From: Dipetalonema caudispina
Taxonomy: Eukaryota > Nematoda > Chromadorea > Rhabditida > Onchocercidae
DNA: 64,000 nucleotides
Assembly: GCA_013365325.1 (NCBI GenBank)
Contig: JABVXV010000133.1
Location: forward strand, 1 to 64,000
Direction of reading: 5' to 3'
The notes under the pieces are model-generated. The model saw nothing but the letters and a program-made list of their open reading frames with translations. It was not told the DNA's origin and ran no database searches. A program made the translations under genes and the position numbers. Below are positions 13,565-25,900 of the stretch, piece by piece (the stretch's first letter is position 1; every line of letters begins with the position of its first letter).

Positions 13565-16500
13565 CCACAACATTAGGTTTGACACTCTGCAAATGAATTG
13601 CATGCTAAAATGAAATAGGATATGTATTATAAAAGTGAATCACTATGGTATAATTCGTTCAGTTTAGCTTCATAGAGAATAAATAATTAAATGAATGTGA
13701 TAAAGATGCAAGAGAATAAGTTAGTTTGGTACATCGATTCCTTAGAACCTTCGAAAACGGTACACACAACCATTTGATTATCAGGCATTACGGGAGAATG
13801 TCGCAGTGTAATAGTTTTAATATTGCAGAGGACCTGACTTTGATACTGAATTAAATAATATGAAAGGTGCAACCGTCCGAGCACTCATGGAAGAAATATA
13901 TTTAAAGGTTCAATACTTATATTGCTTTTTCAAATTTTTAGTAATTTTCGTTCCTTAATAAAAAGATGGATTTAAAAATGCTTCTTACAGAGTAAAGATG
14001 AAGCGCTAAAATAGAATCGCTGTATAATTACGTTATGCTTAACAAGCGATATGTGTTTGTCGAGTATAAAACTTCTATTATGCTATTATTAATTATTTTA
14101 AAGAAATCACATTTGTACCAATTTTAGAAATGCTATAAGAATGTTTTACAGGCATGTGAAAGTCGTAATTGGGCTTTGATTCGTCTGTCATTCGGATTGT
14201 TGAAACGTCTGTTGGATGAATTATCCAAATCAGTAACTCATCTTTTAGTACATCAAAAACAGATTACTGTTGGCCTGCCATCAAAGAACGAGGAAGCTAT
14301 TACAATCCCAAAAACTAAAGAAGAATTGCATCAAATTTTTAAACGTGCTTATAGCGATGATCCAAATAGTTATGCTTTATCACAGGTAAAAATGTATCAT
14401 TTCTTTTCTAACGAGTAATATCATGACCTAAATAAGATTTAAGTGACTTTCCTACTGTTTTGGTTTGTACTTGCCTGAAGACTAAAGTTCGATGATTCAA
14501 ATCAGACACTAATTTACGCAACTAATGCTTGGTGATTTGGTTTGGGTGGTAGCACTTCTCATTGTTAGTTTGATGATTGAGGATCAATTCCTGTAGAGTG
14601 AGGAAGGCGCTGTTTCATCCACTGAACTGTTTTCAAAGTTTATGTGGTTCCATGTAGCGCAAGAAAATAGTTCAAATCACGGATTTCGCTAACATCGTGC
14701 ACTGAATATTGCCGACGTTTGATAGTAGACCGTGATATATCATGAGAAGTATGAATAACTTGTTTGTTCTTTAAAATGATAGGAAATCAAAATTCATGAT
14801 ATCTGCTTCGGATTGTGACCATTGTGGGGACTTTGTTCCTTTACTTTTTTTGCTGTTTGATTATATTCTTTAGGATATTTACAGTTTGAGGTATTGATAA
14901 AGTGATTGGTTTTACAACAACTAAATGTATCATTCTTCATCAAATAATAATGATAATAATAGATTTTGGCACGAAAATAATGCTTAGAAATTTCGATAAT
15001 TGAAGAGAATTCCCAAAGATCTCATTTATCAGTTCTGAGATAACCTATGCAAGATAATGCTTCTCCTATTGGTGTAGGAAAGCATTATCTTATATTAGGT
15101 AACATGCATTTTATTGAAAATGAGGGAAATGAAACAAACTGCTAAATCATATATGTGTATTTCTGAATGCTGTTTTTGTTTAGGAAATTATCGTTTGTCT
15201 TGGTTCGTTGGTGTTGACGGAACCGCGTTTGTTTGTAGAAATGTTCAGAATACGTGTCGGACTGATTATACAGGTACTTTTCTTATCTATGATTTCCGAT
15301 AACGTGACAAAATCTCAAGTATTGTGAACTTCAAGAGATTGATACTTGCCTTTGATCCACTGTGTTGCCGTATCGGCATTGTTGTCTGCCGAATCCATAA
15401 ATTATTTTTCGTAAATAAGTAATTTTGAATTTTTAAGCTTTTAAATGATTTTGAAGTTATTTATCATCAGTTCTTTTTGTACCTAAAATATTTAAAAGTT
15501 AAAGGGGGTTTTTTTAACATTAGCGTTTAATTTTTCTTAATGTTACCTGTGACTTTATTGTGAGTAGAGAAGATTTATTTCCATGACTAGATTAGGGATT
15601 TGAATTAAATCATACCATTTAAGTTAAATTATATTGAAATGAAAGTCATTCTTTATGATTATTTCAGGTGTTGGCTAGTGAATTAGCTCGTTTTAGTAGC
15701 ATCAGTGGAATTGATGCGACGCAGAAATTACTTCATCTTTCACCATTTCAAGTGAAATCAATGCTCCTATTGTTGTTAAGCGGTCGGTTGCTGGAAGATT
15801 TTAGTATGGATGCCGAATCAGGTGCCAGAGAGCAACGTAGTGGTATGGGTTCTATTAGAAAACAAATCGAGGAACGGAAAGTAATTTTCACATTTCATTA
15901 ATTTATTTCGAAACATTATTTTAGATTTTACGGAATTTCAATGAATAATTTTAATTGTTTATTCCTATGCCTATACATCACTGATCTCTTTTGACGGATA
16001 TAATTGTAGTCACGAAGATCGATGTGTGATAGCAGTATAAATGTTGATACGAATATATTAGCTTCAACTGATCCTGAAGAACCAGATGTTGAGGAAGCCG
16101 AAAGCTTTCAGTTTGGCATTTGGCTAAGACATCGTCGAATTGATGGAGCTTTAAATAGAGTTCCACTTGATTTCTATGCGGTATGTTTGAATGTTTTTCT
16201 TTTAAATGATATACACAGTTCCAACTCATGAAGAAAATTTTTATACCGTCGAATTGTTAAAAATGAATCGATAAAACGCATAGGATATATGCTTCTTGGT
16301 ACAATTCGCTTTTATTTGTAACATGTGTTCTTATTTATTATGCATGCTAAGTTTTTCCTTTTACTGGTAACGATTTAGTTCCTTATAGATGTTGTGGGAT
16401 ACTGTACGACGTTTTCCTCGTGGTCTATCAATCAATCATATTGTTTTACATTGGGGTGTCACACAGGAGGTTTGATGATTTCTAAATTATAATCTTCATC

Positions 16501-18024
16501 AGCAAAAAGTATTTGATTTTTTTACCACTATTTATTATGATCAAAATCCAGCTTGAATACGTTAGCGTCATGATATGGGGATGGTAACTGTTGAAAGTAG
16601 AGAGCTATCAGAAATTTCATGAAGTTATCTTGATTTTCATAGATCAAACGGTCATAATCACCGAGAGATTGGCAAGCTAAGGTGGTTAAATGAATTAAAA
16701 TGAAAACACTTTGCGTCTATGTACTTTTTACCAATTCCAGATGACACGTAGAGAAATCAAATTTGCGTTGCAAGTTGAGGAAGTACTAAATCAGGTTTGC
16801 TAAATTTTGATTTGGCTTACTGTTTTGAGTATTTCCGAGTAGTAAAAGTAAAGGCCTACTTTGGAAGAATAGTGACTTGTGTGTTTCATAATGGTAAGAC
16901 TTTTATGTACTGGAAAGACAAAAATTATTTAACACCAAAAAATTCAATAAAGCAAAAATCTAGGAGTGTTAAGATTTAGAGCGAATCTGTATGTTTTGTT
17001 AGTGATCAGTGATAAAAATGTTATGTCAGTTGAACAGCTAAGTGGAGTTGCTTAGCATGGATATGCTAGAATAGTAAGTTTATTTCTACTGCTTTTCCAA
17101 AGTTTTCCAAAATAAAAAATATTTTAGATAGCAGAACCGGAATATCGTGAAATTATAATAGAAGCTTTGTCGCTTTTAAGCAGATTGAATACCTTGTTAA
17201 AAATGGACAATCCAAAAATACCCAATGATCAATCGTTTGTAGTAGATTCTGTGGTCCATAGAGCGAATGCACTGTTTGTTGAACATAATGTTAGTTTATC
17301 ATTTCATTAAAACCATTAAATTAATCCTAATTTATACGGTGAAAAATTTTGAAATTTCATTATAATTTTTGACTTGAATTTTTATTCTGTATTGAAATAA
17401 CTTTGTTGCACTTTGTTGTTGTCATTCGGTTTAACGCATATTGTTCCTTATAATGAATTACTCACCTACTGAGAAATGATTTGATGGTTTGCAACACGCT
17501 TTCCAGTACTATTAGAGAGTTTTAAATACTAAATATTAGCTTTCAAATATTAGCACGAACTCTCAAAGATAAACATAAGCCTTTAAATATTAGCAATGAA
17601 ACCATTCCCTTCAATAAATTCTCGATAATTATTTCATTTGCTTAATTTTACACTTAAAGGATTTTTTTCCCCTTTTTTAAACGAAATTTTTATCATTTAA
17701 ACAAGGAACCCTTTTCGTTCATTATAAAGAATAATTTGATTACTGATAATGTGAGTCTTTCTGGTATATTTTTCTTGGCGCGTTACACTGAGAATGACTG
17801 GTAATTCTGATAATACGTTTTCATGACAATGGTAATCCTGATAATATATAATCTTATTTTGACAGAAGCAAATGGAAACAATCGTAATGGAATGTTGCGG
17901 TTCGGGGAAGCGCTGTGATGGTGCGCAAGGAATGTGTCAGCATTTCTACGATTCGGCTCCAGCCGGTGAATATGGCACAGCTCATTATCTAATAAAAGCT
18001 TTAATGGATATCTTCGTTTCATGA
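5233..18024 (+). CDS. phka: phosphorylase b kinase regulatory subunit alpha (28 exons, 1224 aa)
   Basis: Regulatory subunit of the hexadecameric kinase that activates glycogen phosphorylase. Exons: 5233-5346, 5992-6125, 6452-6663, 7008-7090, 7393-7528, 7758-7843, 7925-8083, 8364-8516, 9001-9119, 9361-9494, 9637-9769, 10173-10290, 10451-10609, 11074-11174, 11672-11826, 12169-12285, 12575-12705, 13021-13094, 13295-13408, 13829-13907, 14152-14385, 15184-15273, 15668-15880, 16010-16180, 16389-16469, 16741-16794, 17128-17289, 17866-18024. All joins are in phase; the total is close to the vertebrate alpha subunit (about 1220-1235 aa). The N-terminal half is the glucoamylase-like domain ([67 protein letters not shown]). 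The C-terminal half has the family blocks [34 protein letters not shown] and [19 protein letters not shown] at residues 1018-1021 resembles the PKA site of mammalian alpha. The protein ends MDIFVS, without a CaaX box. Introns after exons 11 and 16 appear to use GC donors. Exon 9 may begin 15 bases earlier. Confidence 0.95.
10861..10964. repeat. two-copy 52-bp imperfect tandem repeat in phka intron 13
   Basis: Two copies start with GATAAGAA at 10861 and 10913. Both contain ATTAAAAAATGTT followed by a CATACGACCATG / CGTATGATCATG segment. It lies in the intron between exons ending at 10609 and starting at 11074. Confidence 0.75.
13533..13562. repeat. 30-base poly(T) tract in phka intron 19
   Basis: Uninterrupted run of T within the intron between exons 13295-13408 and 13829-13907. 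The length may be imprecise in the assembly. Confidence 0.9.
15041..15102. ncRNA. microRNA-precursor-like hairpin in phka intron 21 (candidate)
   Basis: AAGATAATGCTT (15051-15062) pairs exactly with AAGCATTATCTT (15080-15091). The stem continues outward as ACCTA (15043-15047) with TAGGT (15096-15100) after a small internal loop, and inward as TCCTA with TAGGA after one bulged C, leaving a six-base loop. That gives about 22 base pairs in about 60 bases, the size and shape of a nematode pre-miRNA. No expression evidence is available, and the mature strand cannot be assigned; it could also be a small palindromic repeat. Confidence 0.27.
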
Positions 18025-19960
18025 ACTTAAAAATGCTATTCCTTCAGAAGGTATTTGATCCTCACTCAAATCAGTTCGAAATTTAGCGTGTTTAACATTG
18101 TTTCCATTGCTACCATTCATTTAAAATTGCTTTTAGGCTAGATGTTAGCCTAACGAGCAAGCTTCAAAACAGAATGATGATTAGAATTATACGTAGATAT
18201 CTTGTGTACATTTATATCCAGTGATTCATGCATAATTTTAGTATATACTTCAGTTTCCAGTTACCTAGTCCAGTTTTTCTAACCAAAGATGTTTGATCCC
18301 ATACTTCCTCTCTAATTTCTCAGTTTTTTTTCTCGATAGTAGGGTTAAATGAGAATGAGATTTATTCATTCTTCTTCTCTCTTTATTTCGAGAAGCTTTC
18401 TCTTTTTTTTTTAGAATCCGTCATATATCAACTGGCAACATTATTAGTTTCTTGATAGAAATATTTTGCTTTAGTTGTAATTCGTATGTTTGTTTTTTTT
18501 TTTTTGATAGTTTTTTCAATTTGTTAGTTGCATTCTGTGCCATTATTTTATTACTTTCAGAATACTGTTATCTCTCTTCCGTAACAGCAATCTCTGATTG
18601 GATAATTCTTTGTCTCATTACGTAATTGTTATTTTATTAGTAATAGCATAGCTGCTAATTCTTATGATTTGTGCTTATCCAATTCATTAAAATTGTGCCT
18701 TTTTTTTTATCTTGTTGAAATGGTGCTTTTCTTTGCCTGAAATTTAGTATGCAATTTAGATAGGTTGAATTATTTTATGGTTATTAATTTTTTATAGAAA
18801 TATTTGTAGTTGTAGACATACCTACGTGTATATATGATAAAATGTAGTCAGTGTGTACATCCGAAATGTTCCGAAATTTCTGAATCTTATAACAAAAGTC
18901 GGACACTTTCTGCATAATAGTATCAGAGGAGGGATATGATACGAGAGTTTCCATATTTTAAATTATTTGTTAAAATTTCGAGTAATATGAATCGTATTAA
19001 TGAACTATACATATTCGTCCGGGTTGTCAAATAAGTTTTAGTATTTTACACGATGGATAGGATAGTTTTCGAAACAGTCCGTAGATGAAATGTATCAAAG
19101 ATTTGAATAATATGAATTAAAGATTAAGAATGTTATGATAGATAAATGGAAAAATTAGCAAGGATTCCTATAAATTTGGTTTATGAATATAAACTGATCC
19201 GGAAAACCCGGTATTAATTGGAGTTAGAATATTTCTAGCACTAAATATACAATTTTTGCTGTTGAGATCATTCTTCACATGAATGGGGAAGATGCAAAAG
19301 ATACGACATAAAGGGTAAAAGGGTAAACCGATTGTCAGGAAGAGTGGTTAGAAAGAAGAGATAGAAAATATTTGAATTAACCAATAATCATTTGATTTTT
19401 CCCTCTATGTCTTACATATTTTTTGCGGGAATAATAATTTCAAATATATAATAGCTCTTCCAACATTTGTAATTTGCATTTGTATTAAAATTTAATTCTA
19501 AATTTAAGTCTTAGTTTTTAAATTTGAAGTTAAGCTAAGCAAATTTAAGTTAAAGTAAACTTTCCAGTATTAATTATGATTTGTATGATGTAAATAACGA
19601 TTCTTTCTTTTTCTTCACATTTTTCTTCTCAAAATTTTAATTTTTTATTTCCAACATCATGTACAATTACATATGTGATAAATTTACTTCTGAGAAAGTT
19701 TTAGAAATGATAAGGAATAAATGATAGTTTAAATTAGCAAAAATTATCAGAAATTCATATTTAGTATTGGAAATGTTTTCGAAATGCTTTGTTTTTTTTT
19801 TTTTTTTTTTTACCATTCAACTTCTAAAATTCTGAGTAGAAACTTCTTAATGTTAATTTCAATAAGTTTATATGTATTTTATTGATGTGTATATTTAAAA
19901 TATCTTTTTAAATATTAATCTATTATGAATATTTGTTGTGTTATTATTTGAAAAGGTTTT
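18025..19960. other. intergenic between phka and chl-1
   Basis: 1.9 kb without a credible exon. It holds the phka 3' UTR and the chl-1 promoter or leader. There are poly(T) runs near 18489 and 19793. The distance is too long to argue for an operon between the two flanking genes. Confidence 0.6.
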
Positions 19961-19969
19961 TTTGTTTAG
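19961..19969 (+). promoter_or_regulatory. candidate trans-splice acceptor before chl-1
   Basis: TTTGTTTAG ends at 19969, 15 bases before the ATG at 19985. A T-rich tract precedes it. It is taken as a spliced-leader acceptor because no upstream coding exon was found. Confidence 0.5.
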
Positions 19970-19984
19970 TGTTTATTGAATAAA

Positions 19985-22900
19985 ATGATATCATCTTCCA
20001 ATGAATCTTTTTTAGGTATGACAGAATTTTCCTTTCCATTCGAACCATATGATATTCAGATATCATTAATGCGAAGTATTACTTCGTGTATTAATGAAGA
20101 GAAAATTGGAATATTGGAATCACCCACAGGTACGGGAAAATCGATGAGTATCATTTGTGCAACGCTTAGTTGGCTTGAGAGATTTGAAATGGAGAGGAAG
20201 AGAAATCTCGAGGAACAATTGAAAGCAGTTGAAGAAGTTGGAAAAGGTATATAGTCATGATAAGCTAAATTATAATTAATTTATTTTGATTTCATGGTGT
20301 TTCATATAGAAGCAGATTATTGTTATGTTAGCCGTGAAGATATTTCTTTTATCAACATGCAATATCGTTTTATCAATTTATGTATCTATCTCTCTCACAG
20401 CATGATTTTTTGGTTACTTCGAAAGTGGAATTTTTTTTCCGTTGAGAAAGAAGAAAAGAAAAAATTTTTTGATTTGAACAGTTATGCATATTGATGGGGA
20501 GAATTAAATAGTATCTTTATATACATCCTTATTTAACATTAACTAGGAATCCATCTTGTGTTCGTATTGTTTTACTATGATTGCTTAGTTACTAGAGAAT
20601 TTGTTAAAATCTAGAAAAAGGGAAATTTTAATTGAGAATGTTCATCGTTTTGTCAAATTAAAAAGAAAAATAAGCTTGAGATAATTCAGCCATTTGCTGC
20701 ATATATTGATCTGGGTTTCAGTAAGATCACGAATAATTTAATGTAAATAAAATGAATTTGATGATTAAATACAGCTCAATAGCATGAATTGCAGATGAAG
20801 ATGATTGGTTGAACGCTCATATCAAGAAAGTTAAAGCTGTTGAGGATGCGAAGGAACTTTTCAATCAGCTTGAAAACAATCAGAAAATAGAGGAGCGCAT
20901 TCAAAAAGCATTGCGAAACTTAACGGTTGAGCGGAAACGGAAATTACTGAGTGATCAAGATATTAAGGAAGAAAATAATGACGAAATCGATGATGTGGGT
21001 TATATTAATTTGTTTCCTGGAAGATGCTGAAACCAAGAAATAATACTTTTCCTGAACATCGGATTAACTTACCGGCAATTTTGCAAAACTCTTCGAGGAG
21101 AATTATCAATTTGTACTGTATGGATTACTCAAATTTGATTGATCGGATTATGTCAATTCATTGATAAGACAGTAATGCCATTCTTATTAGAGATGGAATA
21201 TACCGAATGGTGAAGAAGCTTGGTAACTCAATAATGTTGTTTGTTTAGATACTGGATGAAGATTTTACAAATGATCAACTTGCAAAGAAGACTGTAGAAG
21301 AGCCAACTCCAACCTGTACAAAAATAATTTATGCTACGCGAACACATTCTCAGTTGTTACAATTTGCCGAGGAAATTACAAAAACACGGTTATTTAGTTT
21401 CTTTTTTATTTTGAAATGCATATATCGTATTTGTGACTTAAATTACATACCACTCATATCATTAATACATTTCGAGAAACATAAACTGTTGTACTTAAAA
21501 AGAATTGCTGTAGAAATAGGTACTTTTTATACAATAATTTTCGAATATTATTATAAATTGTTTTCCAGATTTCAACCAAGAGTGGTAACGCTGGGATCGA
21601 GGCAACACTTATGCATCAACGAATCGGTTCGTGCTTTACAGAAAACGAGTCTTATGACAGAACGATGCAATGAATTGCGTGATAACAAAGCTTCGGAAAA
21701 ACGCCAGAAAGATGACGATGACAAAGTGTTTTTTTTCTTTCTAATCACAATTTGACTTATAGAGTCGATTAATTCCGTATATGCATTACTATGATTATTC
21801 ATTTTAACTTGCGTCCGAATGGTAAATACGATTGTGCAGACCTACGTAATCGTTCCTTGCGCCTGAAAGTCAGATTATACCGTATATTCTTTCTACTTAT
21901 CCGGGTGCTAGTACGTTTTAAATTTATTAATGCGTTATCATCCAGCATCATTGATCAGTGTAATTGCATAACTTTTGATGTTGTAATATTGATTTCTCTT
22001 CACGTTAAAAGCCTTATGAAGTTGCTGATATGACCGTCAGTTCCAATTAACATATCAGGTATTACGAGAAAACTAAGTATTTATATTCTTTAAAGGCGGC
22101 TATCTTATTTGGTGTATATCAGGTATATTTTATGTTCGAGATTATTTGGAATGTTTAAGAGTTGGAATTTCTGACAGGAAAACAAATTGCAGTATGTAGC
22201 AAAAGCATGTAAAGGAAGTTGTCCATTTGCAAGAAGCGATGCAATCGAGGATCTTTGTGATCAAATACTTGCATCAAAATTGTCCAATACGCCACAGTTA
22301 ATTGATTATAGCAAAAAAATATGTGGTTGTCCATATTTTGCGTCACGCAAGGCGGTAGCTTATTCACAGCTGGTGCTGCTCCCATATCAGGTTAATCTCT
22401 TGGGAGACTTTTTTTTTTTTGAAATATATTGCGGTCTGTAAACATAACGTCAGCGCTCAGTTATTCTCTACGAACTGTAAGTGTGAATGTATTACATTCT
22501 CATAAAAATAAGAAAGTGTGAATGACAGTGCTGAGCTACTGCTTGTTGAAGAGTGATACGAAATATGGGTTTTCCAGCGTCAGTTTATGCTTAGTGCTCT
22601 GTAGTATAAATTTCAGAACATTGAAAAATTTCTTATTTGGCATACTCTAAAATTATGTTCTTAAAAAGATGGTGTGACAATTCTGAATAGATTTTAGATG
22701 GTGATATTTAAATTGCAGGTAGTTTTAGCAATAATTTTGCAGATTTTGTTTCAAGAAGAAGCTCGAAAAGCCTGGGGGATTGAATTGAATGGTAACGTTG
22801 TCGTTATTGATGAAGCTCATAATTTGTTGGAAACAATTACTAGTTCACATTTCGTTACGCTACACGCAAAGGAACTGAAATCTGTGCTTTCAGTGTTAGA

Positions 22901-25900
22901 GTAAGTGAAATTATCCGTGATTTCTCATGGATTACCGGACGTAGTAGTGATATTATCTTAACACATTACTTTAAAAGTTGATAAAACCAACAATTTACTT
23001 TGTGCGTAGAGTTTATCTTAGCATGGTATGTGAAAGCAGTTATTTTCAAGTCATTTTTTTCAAGCCTTTGTCGGAAAGTTTTTACTTTGTTTCGTCCACC
23101 TCAAGAATTAATTTTGTTCGCAATCACATAATTTACATGTTACTTATTTTTCAGTATCTATCTAAGTCGTTTTCAAAATCGGCTTACACCGGTGCATAAA
23201 AAATATCTGCGGCAGTTATCGACTTTTGTGAATCTATTATTGACGTATATGAATCACGCATCAGATAAAAATAAAAATTATGTCGAAACAATGACGACAT
23301 TTGCGGGTAAAGTAAGAATTTGTTCTTCTGTTAATGAAAATCAGTTTTAATTTTCTTTTACTTTTCATTACTATCTTTTTAGGCTTATCTTGCACAGTAC
23401 AAGTTGGATATTTTGTTGAAATATATTGAACAATCACATTTAATCATGAAGTTAAGCAAGTTTTCGAAACGTCTGGATGGAGAGCATAATAAAAAAGTTG
23501 ATTCTGCTTATAAATTTTCGGTAGAACATTTACTTCGCACAACGGATTCATCGAATGAATCTCAAAGCGTTTTCACATCTGGTTCGTTGAAGTTCATTTC
23601 ATATTGATATGATGCAAGCGTTTGACTGATTTTTTAAAATATGGATGTGCATACGTGATAAAAGTCTGGAAATAGCTGACATTGTTGATATTTCCACATT
23701 TTGACTTGGATAATTTCCAAATTTTCATATTTTTACGACCTCCATAACATTGGCTGTATATTGCGTACCACCAGTGTTATTTAGATAGTAAAAATTTTCT
23801 TGATGGTTTTGAGAAATATTTAATAAGTTCGCTAAATATTCGTTTTTGTAATCAATTAATTTTCACGGAAGGAAATTTAGGGTGTTCAACTAGTCAATGC
23901 ACATCATCATCGTTAGTTCAGGAGCGAACAGTGGCATCAGCACTATGTGCATTCCAGCAATTTTTGCAAATGCTAATGTTGAACTACAAGGATGGCAGAT
24001 TAATAATAGAATGTTCCTCTGGGAAAGATGAGGCCAAGTAATGATTTTCTTCTTTTTTGGTTATGTCATTCTCTTGATCTTGATTATTCAGTCCTTAGTC
24101 TTCATTCTCTACTGTTCTTTAATTTTGCAGAATTACTGCATCCCTGAATAATATCTCTTTAAACGTTATGTCTTCAGAGTTCTGCTTTATCACCAGTCCA
24201 TTATCGTGACTATGTCTAGTTATGTACTTTTCGTTAGATTGACTTCATCGTAATTCACTTTTTCAAACAACCTTACCTGTTAATTACCAAACTGTCACTT
24301 TTTTTTCATCTATTAGTCAGACTTATTAGATGGTACTTTTATAGTCAAACTTATAATCTGACATTTCATTGATGAATTACCACTTAATAAAAAATTTCAT
24401 TTTGATGATTTGCAGAATAAGTTATTATCTTATCAATCCAGCTTCTCAACTCAGTGACATAATTAAACAATGCAGATCTTTGATATTGCTTGGTGGTACT
24501 ATGGAACCATCAGAAACATTAATACGCTCACTCACTATGTGTTGCAAAGTTCGTTGATTTTGTTGCGGGAAAGGGTTTGCACATTTGGAAATAAATCATT
24601 TGTTGTTTTCTATGAAACGATTCATTCCTTGATTTGTTGTATTTGAATTTTAATCAAATGTTGTGTTCGAAATTTTTAGGTTGATCCAAACAAGGATCTT
24701 ATCCGTCGTTCTTTTGGACATGTGATAAAGTCGCATCAGTTATTAGCTGTAACAATAAGTTTGCTTTTTCTTTTAGTATATGTATACTTTATTTATTTAT
24801 TTATTTACATTTATGTATATATTGTGAAAATGTAGTTGTAAATGCAGGTTGGGCATTATTATCCAGTCGGTTATAAAATTTAGTTCCAGTTTAAAGAAAA
24901 AGACTCCCAAAATCAGTGGAATTTAGCTGTTCAGTTTCCTTCCTTTTAGTATGCGACAATAAAGAGTTTTGACTATTTAAACACTAAAGAGTTAATAGTG
25001 CTGAAGGGTTGACTTTATAGTGCTCTTGGAACTCAGTGATTTTTTTCCAGTACTTATTGCTGTATTGTATGCGGAACTAAATCAGATTTTACATCTTTTT
25101 AATTTTCCTTTCTTCTTTTCTGCATAGTGGAAGGAAAGTGAAAACATTAAGAGGAAAAAAAACGTAATTTAAATAATTTTGCAGCAAGTGTATCTGATAC
25201 AAAATTGATATTCACACACGGTAAACGGGAAACCCAAACAATCCTGAACCTTTTGGTGATGATATTAGCACGGATTGCCGGAGCAGTTCCAAATGGGATG
25301 ATCGTATTCTTCCCCAGCTATGGCTATCTGGAAGAATTTATTAAAAAAGTTCCTATGAATCATTTGCGGGTAATGAAATACACTTTTCTGTCACAGGAGT
25401 AAAAAAAGTGATCTTGATTCCCTTTTGAAGTTACTGACTGCTATGTTATGTTATCTTTCAAATCATTCATGATCTCTGGGATTCAAATTTAGATTTTCTT
25501 TAGAACGATTTAAAGTTACAGAAGGTTAAACCATTGTTCATTGAACGGCGAAACACTTTGCCTACCTTGTTTAATGAATTTGCGAAGTCAGCTCGAACCG
25601 TAAGAGGTGCTTTATTGTTAGCTGTAGTTGGCGGAAAATTAAGTGAAGGTTTGTTTTTATATTATTTATTTTGTCTACCTGAATGATTTCCTTCTGATTA
25701 AAATCTAAAGCGACGTCTTAACGTCACTTTATAAAGCACAGATTTACAAACTGACGTTAAGACGTCTCTGTTTTTAGTTGGATTATGGATTTTTTATCCA
25801 TAATTTTAAAAAAAATCTACGAAAAAAAAAACGCTTTCGTAGTTGTTCGATTTTTGGAGTATTAACTTTCTGTTATACTTTGTTTTATAAATAATCCAGA

